64,000 bases of DNA, from positions 2,852,001 through 2,916,000 of the forward strand of contig OZ244806.1 of assembly GCA_965220075.1 (NCBI GenBank). The letters run 5' to 3'. Shown piece by piece: positions 9,445 through 16,253 of the stretch. Source of the DNA: G965220075 sp965220075. GTDB lineage: Bacteria > Chloroflexota > UBA11872. The translations under genes were made by a program, and so were the position numbers. The notes below the pieces were generated by a model. The model ran no database searches and was not told the DNA's origin. It was given only the letters and a program-made list of their open reading frames with translations. The stretch's first letter is position 1, and each line of letters begins with the position of its first letter.

Positions 9445-10605
9445 GGAAGCTCTGAACAACCGGGGTGCCAGAGGTCCGGGGCAGCGGCAAGGTGCCTGGG
9501 GGTGTTGGGTGGACGGTGTTTCGGAGCCGCGGCGCCCCGTCAGCGGCGGTGCAGGCCGCGCGCGCCCCCGCGCGGGGCGCAACTCGCCCACTTAGGCCGG
9601 CGCGGCGCGCTCCGCCAGCAGCAGATTGGCGAACCCCAACAACAGGCACAGCCGAGTCCGGTTCTTGGCCAACCCCCGATACCGCACCTGCGTGTAGCCG
9701 AAGTGGCGCTTCACGTACCAGAACGGATGCTCCACCTTCGCCCGGATCGAGGCCTTGTGCCGCTCCGCCTGGGCAGCGGCGCTGCCGGGCGCCAAGCGCC
9801 GCCGCTGCCCCGGCCGCAGCGCCACCTGCCAGTCGACCCGCCGACCCCAGTGCTCGGGGCGCCGGGCCACGCCCGCGTAGCCTGCGTCGCCCCACACGCG
9901 CGTCTCGGCGCCGTGGAGGAGCCGCGGCACTTGCGTGATATCCGCCACGTTGGCCGCCGTCGTCGCGACGCTGTGCACCAGCCCCGTGGCCGCGTCCACC
10001 CCGATGTGCGCCTTCATCCCGAAGTACCACTGATTTCCCTTCTTGACCTGATGCATCTCCGGGTCGCGCGCCTGGGCGCGGTTCTGCGTCGAGGATGGTC
10101 GCGTCCACGATCGTGCCTTCCCGCAGCCGCACGCCCCGCGTCGCCAGGTGGTGGGTGATTTCCGCCAGCAACCCCTCGCCCACGTGGTGCCATTCCAGCA
10201 GGTGCCGAAAATTGAGGATCGTCGTCTCATCGGGCCGCGGGTCCCGCGCGGCGAGGCCCACGAAGCGCCGCACCGCCACGCTGTCGTAGAGCGCGTCCTC
10301 CATCGCCGGGTCGCTGAGGTTATAGAACAGCTGCCCACAGTGAATCCGCAGCAGCATGGCCAGCGGGTAGGGGGGCCACCCGCGCTCGCCGGTGGGGTAG
10401 ACCGGCCGGATGCGCGCTTCGAGCCGCGCCCACGGCATCAGCGCGTCCATGCGCTGCAGAAAGCGCTCCCGCCGCGTCTGGCGCGGCTGTCCGTCATACT
10501 CCACGTCGGCAAATGAGCGTTGCGGCGGCATTGTGGCTCTCACCGGGTGTCCGTCGCTCGTGAGCATAGGCCCTGCCGCAACCACCGGGCTTTTTCAGAG
10601 CTTTC
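9445..10605 (-). mobile_element. IS5-family insertion sequence with CTAG target duplication
   Basis: The ends are imperfect inverted repeats: GGAAGCTCTGAACAA at the left and, read inward from the right, GAAAGCTCTGAAAAA. Both ends are flanked by CTAG (9441-9444 and 10606-10609), the 4-bp YTAR-type duplication expected for the IS5 group. The 1,161-bp element holds one minus-strand transposase gene that is frameshifted, so it is probably no longer autonomous. Confidence 0.88.
9592..10531 (-). pseudogene. IS5-group DDE transposase, frameshifted
   Basis: Two frames together give a typical IS5-group transposase. The first starts MPPQRSFADVEYDG, carries the DUF772-like N-terminal domain (YNLSDPAMEDALYDS) and reaches the first catalytic aspartate in IVDATI. 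The second frame resumes at RDPEMHQVKKGNQWYFGMK, with the second aspartate in WGDAGYAG and the glutamate in KVEHPFWYVKRHFG. Just after TILDA the usual A-P-S-S-T segment is missing. A deletion of about 14 bp between short TCGACGC repeats would produce exactly this junction, although that is inference from the family pattern. The ATG at 10531 matches the family start. The protein cannot be made as one piece without recoding. Confidence 0.85.
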
Positions 10606-10893
10606 CTAGCTCGACGTTCAGCGGGTCCAGACCCGAGAAGAGCCCTCCAGGATGATGAACGCCGGGTGGTGAATGAGGGCGGCGGCGAATCGGGCGAACT
10701 GCGTGATGCCACGGGAAAGGCTTTCGACTTTTTGCTCCGGTGCTCGTACAGGTACACCCGCTTGAGCAACTTCGCGGCGCGCTCCTCGGCCTCGGCAAAC
10801 GACAGTCCCTTGAGGCGGCCGAGGTAGCGGATGGCGCGCAGCAGGTGGACGGTGCGGGGCAATCCGCGTTCTTCCGGCAGTTTGCGAACGGGC
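10606..10893 (-). pseudogene. Remnant of an ABC-transporter ATPase
   Basis: Three short minus-strand pieces in three frames align in order with the middle of an ABC ATPase. The first, LPEERGLPRTVHLLRAIRYL, lies just after the Q-loop region of DrrA/CcmA-like proteins. The second is the signature region VESLSRGITQFARFAAAL with the following HHPAFIIL. The third is a D-loop piece, FSGLDPLNVEL, that ends exactly at the IS target site. The Walker B DEP triplet is lost between the last two pieces. The N-terminal Walker A part is absent, and no continuation is visible beyond the IS element. This is a decayed fragment, not a working gene. Confidence 0.75.
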
Positions 10894-11063
10894 CTTTAGC
10901 ACGCTGCGTTCGGGCGGCGAGCCCAGGATACCGACCGCTACAATCGCGCGCCCTCGTCGTCTAGTGATGTAAGTCCCTCCCAAGGAGAGACGTTTGCATA
11001 ACCCGGTCAGGCTAAGGATGTCCAGGTAGAAGCCTGCGCGGTTCCAGGTTCGGTGGGGCCTAG

Positions 11064-11083
11064 ATTCCCGCGTGCGCGGGAAT
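11064..11083. repeat. REP-like palindrome ATTCCCGCG-TG-CGCGGGAAT
   Basis: A perfect 9-bp inverted repeat with a 2-base loop is followed by GACG. It lies about 85 bases before the small membrane protein gene, and a second palindrome of similar style follows that gene. Palindromes of this type are common dispersed intergenic repeats in many genomes. Confidence 0.75.
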
Positions 11084-11167
11084 GACGAGGGGTTACGCAA
11101 AGGTCTCAAGGAGGGCAAGGGCGGGACAAGAGTCACGGCTCGTGAATCGAGTCAAGGGAGGCATCGC

Positions 11168-11605
11168 GTGCTCATGGATCGAGTGAAGCAGCTTCTGGCG
11201 GTCTTTCTCCTGGTGACGGGACTTGCCGTGGCGCTCAACCTCATACTCACGCCGGTGTACCACGACGGGGCGGCGGAGTACCCGGTGTGGCGCGTCATGA
11301 ACTGGTTCATGGCAGTCGGCGTGCTTGCGGCGCTGGCAGTGGGCTATCTGCGAAAGCGCGATCTGGGGAGTGACGGCGCCAGCACCATTGAGTACTTGCG
11401 GGTCAACGCGGCCTACTACGGGGCCATCGTGCTGACGACGCTGTTCTTCTGGGAGTGGTTCTGGACGTTGAATCCCGGGAGCGAGACCGGCGACGCCGTA
11501 ACCTCACACCTGATCTACTTCCCGCTCGTGGACTCGCTCTACGTAGTCCTGGCCCTCGCCACCGGCCGGCACCTGTGGATCAACAGGGGCGACTCAACGG
11601 CATAG
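11168..11605 (+). CDS. Small multi-pass membrane protein, unknown function
   Basis: The predicted protein has about 145 residues with four hydrophobic stretches: LLAVFLLVTGLAVALNLIL, VMNWFMAVGVLAALAVGYL, AAYYGAIVLTTLFFWEWFW and a last one near SLYVVLALATG. Charged loops are short. The GTG at 11168 is chosen because AAGGGAGG ends 6 bases upstream; an ATG two codons later is the alternative. I do not recognise a characterised family. The gene stands alone between a decayed ABC ATPase and a lipoprotein, and it is flanked on both sides by palindromic repeats. Confidence 0.7.
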   Translation: MLMDRVKQLLAVFLLVTGLAVALNLILTPVYHDGAAEYPVWRVMNWFMAVGVLAALAVGYLRKRDLGSDGASTIEYLRVNAAYYGAIVLTTLFFWEWFWTLNPGSETGDAVTSHLIYFPLVDSLYVVLALATGRHLWINRGDSTA

Positions 11606-11657
11606 GACGCGCCACGGCGGCCGGCGGGTTGGTCAACTTGAGATGTGAATCCACCCT

Positions 11658-11671
11658 CCGGCGTTCGCCGG
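11658..11671. repeat. Palindrome CCGGCG-TT-CGCCGG after the membrane gene
   Basis: A 6-bp perfect stem with a 2-base loop sits inside a longer imperfect repeat (CCCTC to the left, GAGGG to the right, with TGACGGA after the stem). It could terminate transcription of the upstream gene, or be a second member of the REP-like family seen at 11064-11083, which is also followed by TGACG. Confidence 0.6.
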
Positions 11672-11691
11672 GGTGACGGAGGGCGGACGGC

Positions 11692-12741
11692 CTAAACCTT
11701 GGTGCCGAGGGGCGCGGCGACCGGCTGGAACTGCGGCGAGAAGCCGACGATAGCTCCGGGCCAAAGGTCAAGCCCGCGTAAGAGCGCCTTGGTCAACTCT
11801 CCCCGGTCCTTTTCCGACGCGGCCTGCGCGAACTCGGCTCTGTTGACCAGCAAATCATCGAAAAGCTGCACGAGACGCGTGTGGTCACGGTCGAAGTGCG
11901 CTGGCGGCCGGAGGGCGCTAATGGCGTTTCGCGCAGTCTCTGCCGTGCGCGCGAGCCGCGGCCCAATTGCCCCCACGAGCGTGGCGTAGTGATCCCGGTC
12001 GAACAGTCCAAACATCACCATCAGCGTCGTGTCCACCGGCGCGTAGTCGACGGCGAAACGCGACAGTACGGCGTGGACGCTCGCGCCGTACTCGCCCGCC
12101 GCCAAGACGTCATCGTCAACGCAGAGTTGCGGAGCGAGCGCCACGACCCGGCAGAAGGCGGGCGAGCTTTCGATCCAGGCGTGGCCAAGCATCGCCACTA
12201 AGCGCCAATAGTTCGGGAACAGGTAGGTGTAGTCGGCATCTATCACGGCGCGGCTGAAGAAGATCGCGGTCGATATGCCGTCTTGCAGTACTTCGAGATA
12301 GCGATTGTGATCAGCCTCGAATTGCTCCGGAGGCGATAAGCGATCGAGCTGGCGGCGAATCGACCGGAGCACCGTCGGCATGTTGGCGCGCCAGAAGGTT
12401 CGTACGACCAGGTCGCTGGCCGCTATGGGCCGGTGGACGCGCCACACGACGGCGACATCGCTCCGGACCACTTTGAACGGATCGTGGATGGCCGAAAGCT
12501 CGCTTAGATACTCGTTCGCGGATAAATTCTCGATACGATCGGGGGCTTCCGGCGTCGGGGAGGCGGCGGCTCGCTCCGGCGTGGGCGCCGGAGAAGGCGG
12601 TGCTACAGAAGGCGCCGGGGACGGTAGCGGGGTGGCGCCGTTTTGGGCTGGCGATTGACTCTCGGCCGCGACCTCGCAGCCGGCCAAGAAGGCGCCGGCG
12701 GCGAGGGCCAGACCGGCGAGCAAGGCACGCCGACCAATCAT
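11692..12741 (-). CDS. Lipoprotein with a duplicated domain, unknown function
   Basis: This 349-residue protein has a lipoprotein signal: twin Arg, a hydrophobic stretch and a lipobox FLAGC with the cysteine at residue 22. A Pro/Ser/Ala-rich linker of about 45 residues follows. The mature part contains two related segments, SPPEQFEADHNRYLEVLQD near residue 140 and RPPAHFDRDHTRLVQLFDD near residue 300. This points to an internal duplication of a helical module with a conserved D-H-x-R. No family is recognised. The ATG overlaps the stop of the upstream acetyltransferase gene by 4 bases, so the two genes are translationally coupled. Confidence 0.7.
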   Translation of the reverse strand: MIGRRALLAGLALAAGAFLAGCEVAAESQSPAQNGATPLPSPAPSVAPPSPAPTPERAAASPTPEAPDRIENLSANEYLSELSAIHDPFKVVRSDVAVVWRVHRPIAASDLVVRTFWRANMPTVLRSIRRQLDRLSPPEQFEADHNRYLEVLQDGISTAIFFSRAVIDADYTYLFPNYWRLVAMLGHAWIESSPAFCRVVALAPQLCVDDDVLAAGEYGASVHAVLSRFAVDYAPVDTTLMVMFGLFDRDHYATLVGAIGPRLARTAETARNAISALRPPAHFDRDHTRLVQLFDDLLVNRAEFAQAASEKDRGELTKALLRGLDLWPGAIVGFSPQFQPVAAPLGTKV

Positions 12742-13337
12742 CCGTCCGCGCTCTCAATCTGTTCGGCAGGCGTGCCGGGCGTTGTGCGCGCGGCCGCCCA
12801 CTCCTCGCGCAGGATGCCGTAATGCACCCAGTCGACCTGTTCATCGCCTATCGCGTGATGCTTGCGCAGGGCGCCCTCACACTGCATCCCCAGCTTCTCC
12901 ATCACACGCAGCGAGCCGGCATTGCGAGCGTCCGCGTAGGCGTAGATCCGGTTTAGAGACGGATTGGCCGTGAACACCACGTCTATCACGGTGCGCGCGG
13001 CCTCCGTGGCGAGGCCTTTACCCCACTGCTCGCGCGCGATCGAGTAGCCGATCACCGCGCGGTGGTGCACAGCCTCGTGCGTGATGTTGATATAGCCCGC
13101 CACCTCGCCGCACAGCTCAATGGCCCAGCGCGGCGCCACGGACCAGTCGGTGAGCACGTGGATGGCGACGAAGCGCTCCGCGTCGCGCAAGGCATAGCCG
13201 GGCGGCTGGAACTCGGGACGGAGATATTGACCCATGGCCGGGTCGTCTTTGTACGCAAGCACCATGTCCGCGTCGCTCAGGCGGTAGGGCCGCAGCGTGA
13301 GGCGCTGGGTTCGAATCAGCTTGGGAACGTCAAGCAC
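12738..13337 (-). CDS. GNAT acetyltransferase, RimJ/RimL type
   Basis: This is a roughly 200-residue Gcn5-related N-acetyltransferase. It begins IRTQRLTLRPYRLSDADM, the usual opening of RimJ/RimL-like enzymes. The acetyl-CoA pyrophosphate loop follows in EQWGKGLATEAARTV, and the C-terminal strand-helix ends in NAGSLRVMEKLGMQCEG. It should transfer acetyl from acetyl-CoA to a protein N-terminus or a small amine. The GTG at 13337 (V-L-D-V-P-K-L) is chosen because the family homology starts a few residues later; no strong ribosome site is visible. It is coupled by overlap to the downstream lipoprotein gene. Confidence 0.85.
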   Translation of the reverse strand: MLDVPKLIRTQRLTLRPYRLSDADMVLAYKDDPAMGQYLRPEFQPPGYALRDAERFVAIHVLTDWSVAPRWAIELCGEVAGYINITHEAVHHRAVIGYSIAREQWGKGLATEAARTVIDVVFTANPSLNRIYAYADARNAGSLRVMEKLGMQCEGALRKHHAIGDEQVDWVHYGILREEWAAARTTPGTPAEQIESADG

Positions 13338-13386
13338 GTGACCTAGTGTCCATCCACTCAGCCGGCAGTCGCTTTGACCGGCGCCC

Positions 13387-14577
13387 CTATTGTGCGACGC
13401 CGCAGAACTGCATGGCGGCGAGCGCATACACGCGGGCGCACTGTGCGAGGCGCTCGACCGCCACGCGCTCATGGTCGGAGTGGGCGGTGGCGTATTCGGG
13501 CCCGTAGCACACGGTGGGGAGCGGCACGTAGTTGGCGTAGAGATTGGCGTCGCACCCCAGCGCCATGCCGATCAGGCGGGGATCGCGTCCGGTAGCGTGC
13601 CGCGCGGCTGACTGGAGCGCGCCCACGACCGGCTCGTCGTGCGAGGTCTCCCAGGCTTCGTGGGGACCGTCCATCGAGAACTCCGCGTCAAGTCCAGAGC
13701 GCCGCGCCACGTCGTCGCAGAGCGCCTGAATCTCCGCCGCGATGTCGTTCGAGTCGAACGCATGCAACCAGCGCCGCGTCCCGCGTAGAACCAATGGCGT
13801 CGGCAGACGATTGGGATAGTCGCCGCCCTGCACCTGGCCGACGTTGACGACCTGGCGGCCGCATAGCGGGTGGGCCGGTTCCTGGTCGAATTGCCGCTGC
13901 CATTCAGCGAACGTTTGCAGGATGTCGCCCAGCCAGCGTGCGGGGTTCTCGGCATAGGGCACCCCGATGGTGTGGACGATGCCGCGAGCGCTGCGCAGGG
14001 TGATGCTGAACATGGCGGAGCCAAGCCCGGCCGACCAGATGGCATTGGGCCCTTCCACCACCACGACCGAGTCGGCCGGAATTTCACCGTCTCGAACGCG
14101 CGCGATCAGGCGCTTTGGCCCCTCCTTCTTGCCGGCCGGCGTCTCGTGGCCGACCACGCCAGTCAGCCAGAGATCGTGGGAGAGGCGCACCCCGGCCGCG
14201 CGCAGAGCGGCGGCCGCGTGGACGGAGGCGACCAGGCCTCCCTTCATGTCCTCAGCGCCGCGTCCTACCACCCAACCGTCCGTGAGCGCGGGCGGGTCGC
14301 TGTCGCCAATGGGGATGGTGTCGACGTGTCCGTTGAAGAGCAGGACGCCGGCGCCGATCTCGCTGCCGCCGCCGCCCGGCAGCCGCGCGTATACGTTGGG
14401 CCGCTCCGGCTCGAAAGGGTCTACCTCGACTTCCAGGCCCGCACGGCCGCACAGGTCGGCAAAGAACCGGCTGCCCGGACCCTCCGTGCCCGTCTCACTG
14501 GCCACCTGCACGAACTCCAGCGTGTCGCGGGCGATGGCCGCGGGATCGATGGCGGCGACAACGTCATCGATTTGCAT
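13387..14577 (-). CDS. M20-family metallopeptidase/deacylase (ArgE/DapE-like)
   Basis: This 396-residue protein is a two-zinc hydrolase of amide bonds in small substrates. Metal-site motifs are visible: FNGHVDTIPIGD (His and catalytic Asp), GRGAEDMKGG (bridging Asp), the Glu-bearing GVVGHETPAG, and a late His in ATAHSDHERV. A dimerisation domain lies between about residues 180 and 290. The usual Glu-Glu pair is less clear here because the segment reads HET, so the catalytic base assignment is tentative. The ATG at 14577 is preceded by GCGAGG at a suitable distance. The substrate is not resolved; acylated amino acids or dipeptides are typical for the family. Confidence 0.88.
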   Translation of the reverse strand: MQIDDVVAAIDPAAIARDTLEFVQVASETGTEGPGSRFFADLCGRAGLEVEVDPFEPERPNVYARLPGGGGSEIGAGVLLFNGHVDTIPIGDSDPPALTDGWVVGRGAEDMKGGLVASVHAAAALRAAGVRLSHDLWLTGVVGHETPAGKKEGPKRLIARVRDGEIPADSVVVVEGPNAIWSAGLGSAMFSITLRSARGIVHTIGVPYAENPARWLGDILQTFAEWQRQFDQEPAHPLCGRQVVNVGQVQGGDYPNRLPTPLVLRGTRRWLHAFDSNDIAAEIQALCDDVARRSGLDAEFSMDGPHEAWETSHDEPVVGALQSAARHATGRDPRLIGMALGCDANLYANYVPLPTVCYGPEYATAHSDHERVAVERLAQCARVYALAAMQFCGVAQ

Positions 14578-14659
14578 GTGAGCCTCGCAGTGAATCGGGT
14601 GTGCGCGGACTTTACGCGACTCGCGGTAGGAGCGCGGGACGAGGCCGTCTCCAGTACAC

Positions 14660-14731
14660 CACAGCCGAATCGTACCGAGAGGGGCAACCCTCGAGATTGC
14701 CCCCCTCGGCGTCACGGCCGAATCGGCTCAG
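14660..14731. repeat. Dispersed repeat, copy A (GAGGGGCAACCCTCG core)
   Basis: This stretch begins CACAGCCGAATCGTAC and ends GAATCGGCTCAG. It is closely matched by 15039-15106, about 380 bases away in the same orientation. The core is a short inverted repeat built on GGGGCAACCC and TTGCCCCC. It belongs to the same family as the GTAGGGGCG elements at 15039 and 50415. Confidence 0.7.
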
Positions 14732-14740
14732 GCCGGCGGG

Positions 14741-14875
14741 CTATTCATCGGCAGGAGTGCGTGGGCCGCCGTGCGAACGACGCAAGAGCACCGCGACGCC
14801 GACGACGATGAAGGCCAGCGCGCCGAGCAGAACGATCAGGACGCCCCCAGTCAGCACTTCAGGTATGCCGATCAT
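14741..14875 (-). CDS. Possible 44-residue single-span membrane protein
   Basis: A small frame starts with ATG at 14875 and stops with TAG at 14741. It encodes one strongly hydrophobic segment, VLIVLLGALAFIVVGVAVLL, followed by RRSHGG and a short acidic tail. The hydrophobic-then-basic order fits a single-span protein. No clear ribosome site precedes it, and it is flanked by the two copies of a dispersed repeat. The rest of the 14578-15097 gap holds only those repeats. Confidence 0.4.
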   Translation of the reverse strand: MIGIPEVLTGGVLIVLLGALAFIVVGVAVLLRRSHGGPRTPADE

Positions 14876-15038
14876 GGCGATGGACTCACGCCGCCAAGAC
14901 GTGGGCCAGAAGCTTCCAGCCCTATTGGCACAATCCTTGCCATATCAGCCTCCTCGCTGGCGTGCAGCATCGCCGCTGCATTCACACCAAAAATTCTACT
15001 ACGCAAGTACTTGTTCGATCTATACGTCTACGAATCAT

Positions 15039-15106
15039 CACAGCCGAATCGTACTCGTAGGGGCGACCCTCGTGGTCGCCCCCGCCTCACGGCTGAGTCA
15101 GCTCAG
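15039..15106. repeat. Dispersed repeat, copy B (GTAGGGGCGACCCTCGTGG core)
   Basis: This is the second copy of the repeat at 14660, sharing CACAGCCGAATCGTAC at the left and AGCTCAG at the right. The core GGGGCGACC / GGTCGCCCC is an inverted repeat. The right end of the copy covers the stop codon and last codons of the isomerase-like gene that ends at 15098. Confidence 0.75.
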
Positions 15107-15979
15107 ACTGGCCAGCTCGTCTTGCGTGTCGACCAGACGCTCGACTCGGCGCATGTAGTCGATCGACGCGCGAACCTGCGTCTTCCAGTCGGGCCGCGGC
15201 GGGATGCAATCGAGCGAAAGGTACCCATCGAACCCGATGGAGTTGAGAGTTCGGATCAGCTCGAAGAAGTCCAGGTGGCCCGAGCCGGGCATGCGGCGAT
15301 TGCTGTCGGCCAGGTGCACGTGCGCGAGGCGGCTGCCGGCGGCGCGCAGCGCGTCGGACAAGGGGCCGTCCTCGATGTTGACGTGAAAGAGATCGGCCAG
15401 CACGCCAAGATTCGAGGCCCCGACCTCCTCGACGACGTCGGTCGCTTCAGCGAGGGAGTTGAGAAACCCGGCGTGGCCCTCGAAGCGGTTGATCGGCTCG
15501 ACGGCGATGTCCACGCCGACCCGCGCGGCGTAGGCGCTGATCTCACGGGCCGAGGTCACGAACGCCTGGCGCAGGTCCGCGCGGGGCACGCTGGACTCGG
15601 GGTATTCAGGCTGAAAGGCGGCCGCGCAGATCTCCAGGATCGGTGGATCGTCGAAAGTAGCGGCAAGGTCTACGCAGGACTTGGCGTAGTCGACGGCATA
15701 CGTCCGGCGGGCCTGATCGGGCGAAGCCAGATCGCGCTCCTCACCGGCATGCCATCCGCCCCAGGCGCCAACCAGAGCGGGTATTCGCAGGCCGAGCGAT
15801 TGCGCCAGGTCGACGACCTCGCGGAATCGCGCGGCGCCGATTCGGTCCGGCTCGGCATCCAGATCGACGCCTTGATAGCCGGCCGCGGCGATCGTTTCGA
15901 GCACCTCGCGCGGACGCTCCCACACGTCGCCGCCGTCGGACGCGAGGGTGGCCAGGATCACCGAGTACACGTGCGCCAT
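15098..15979 (-). CDS. Sugar-phosphate isomerase/epimerase-like TIM-barrel protein
   Basis: This 293-residue protein belongs to the AP-endonuclease-2-like xylose isomerase barrel family. Barrel features include AAGYQGVDLDAE near the N-terminus, VAVEPINR-type metal ligands (DIAVEPINRFEGH), LADLFHVNIEDG and HVHLADSNRRMPG. The Glu, Asp and His residues there are the expected divalent-metal ligands. Members of the family act as sugar or inositol isomerases, epimerases or dehydratases; the substrate is not resolved here. I start at the ATG at 15979, which is preceded by GGGGAGA; an upstream ATG at 16003 is possible. The 3' end lies in a dispersed repeat. Confidence 0.85.
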   Translation of the reverse strand: MAHVYSVILATLASDGGDVWERPREVLETIAAAGYQGVDLDAEPDRIGAARFREVVDLAQSLGLRIPALVGAWGGWHAGEERDLASPDQARRTYAVDYAKSCVDLAATFDDPPILEICAAAFQPEYPESSVPRADLRQAFVTSAREISAYAARVGVDIAVEPINRFEGHAGFLNSLAEATDVVEEVGASNLGVLADLFHVNIEDGPLSDALRAAGSRLAHVHLADSNRRMPGSGHLDFFELIRTLNSIGFDGYLSLDCIPPRPDWKTQVRASIDYMRRVERLVDTQDELASLS

Positions 15980-16048
15980 CGTCAAAATCTCCCCGCTGCT
16001 CATAGGGCGCCGTGCGGCCCGGCCGTCATCGCGGCGCGCCATCCCCGG

Positions 16049-16130
16049 TGCCGGGGATGGGACTCGAACCCACACGACCGAAGTCCCGGGATTTTAAGTC
16101 CCGTGCGTCTGCCTGTTCCGCCACCCCGGC
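16049..16130 (-). tRNA. tRNA-Leu (anticodon TAA)
   Basis: The acceptor stem pairs GCCGGGG with CCCCGGC and has discriminator A. The anticodon arm is CGGGA-CTTAAAA-TCCCG with anticodon TAA. A variable arm (GGACTTCGGTC) and a T-arm with GGTTCGAGTCC are present. The 82-nt length and the class II variable arm fit leucine. CCA is not encoded. Confidence 0.95.
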
Positions 16131-16253
16131 TGATATGCAGCATAGGTGTTGCGCAAAAGCCGCGAAACTAGACCGCGCGCCGCGGTCGAGCGAGATACGC
16201 TCGGCCACGCCTGACGGTAGCCGGCCTCGGCGGTCCACCTTAAGCCCACCAAT

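Noticed and set aside
13300..13325. GGGTTCGAATC resembling a tRNA T-arm
   Set aside because: It lies within the acetyltransferase reading frame (IRTQRLTLRPY) and no acceptor or anticodon stems surround it.
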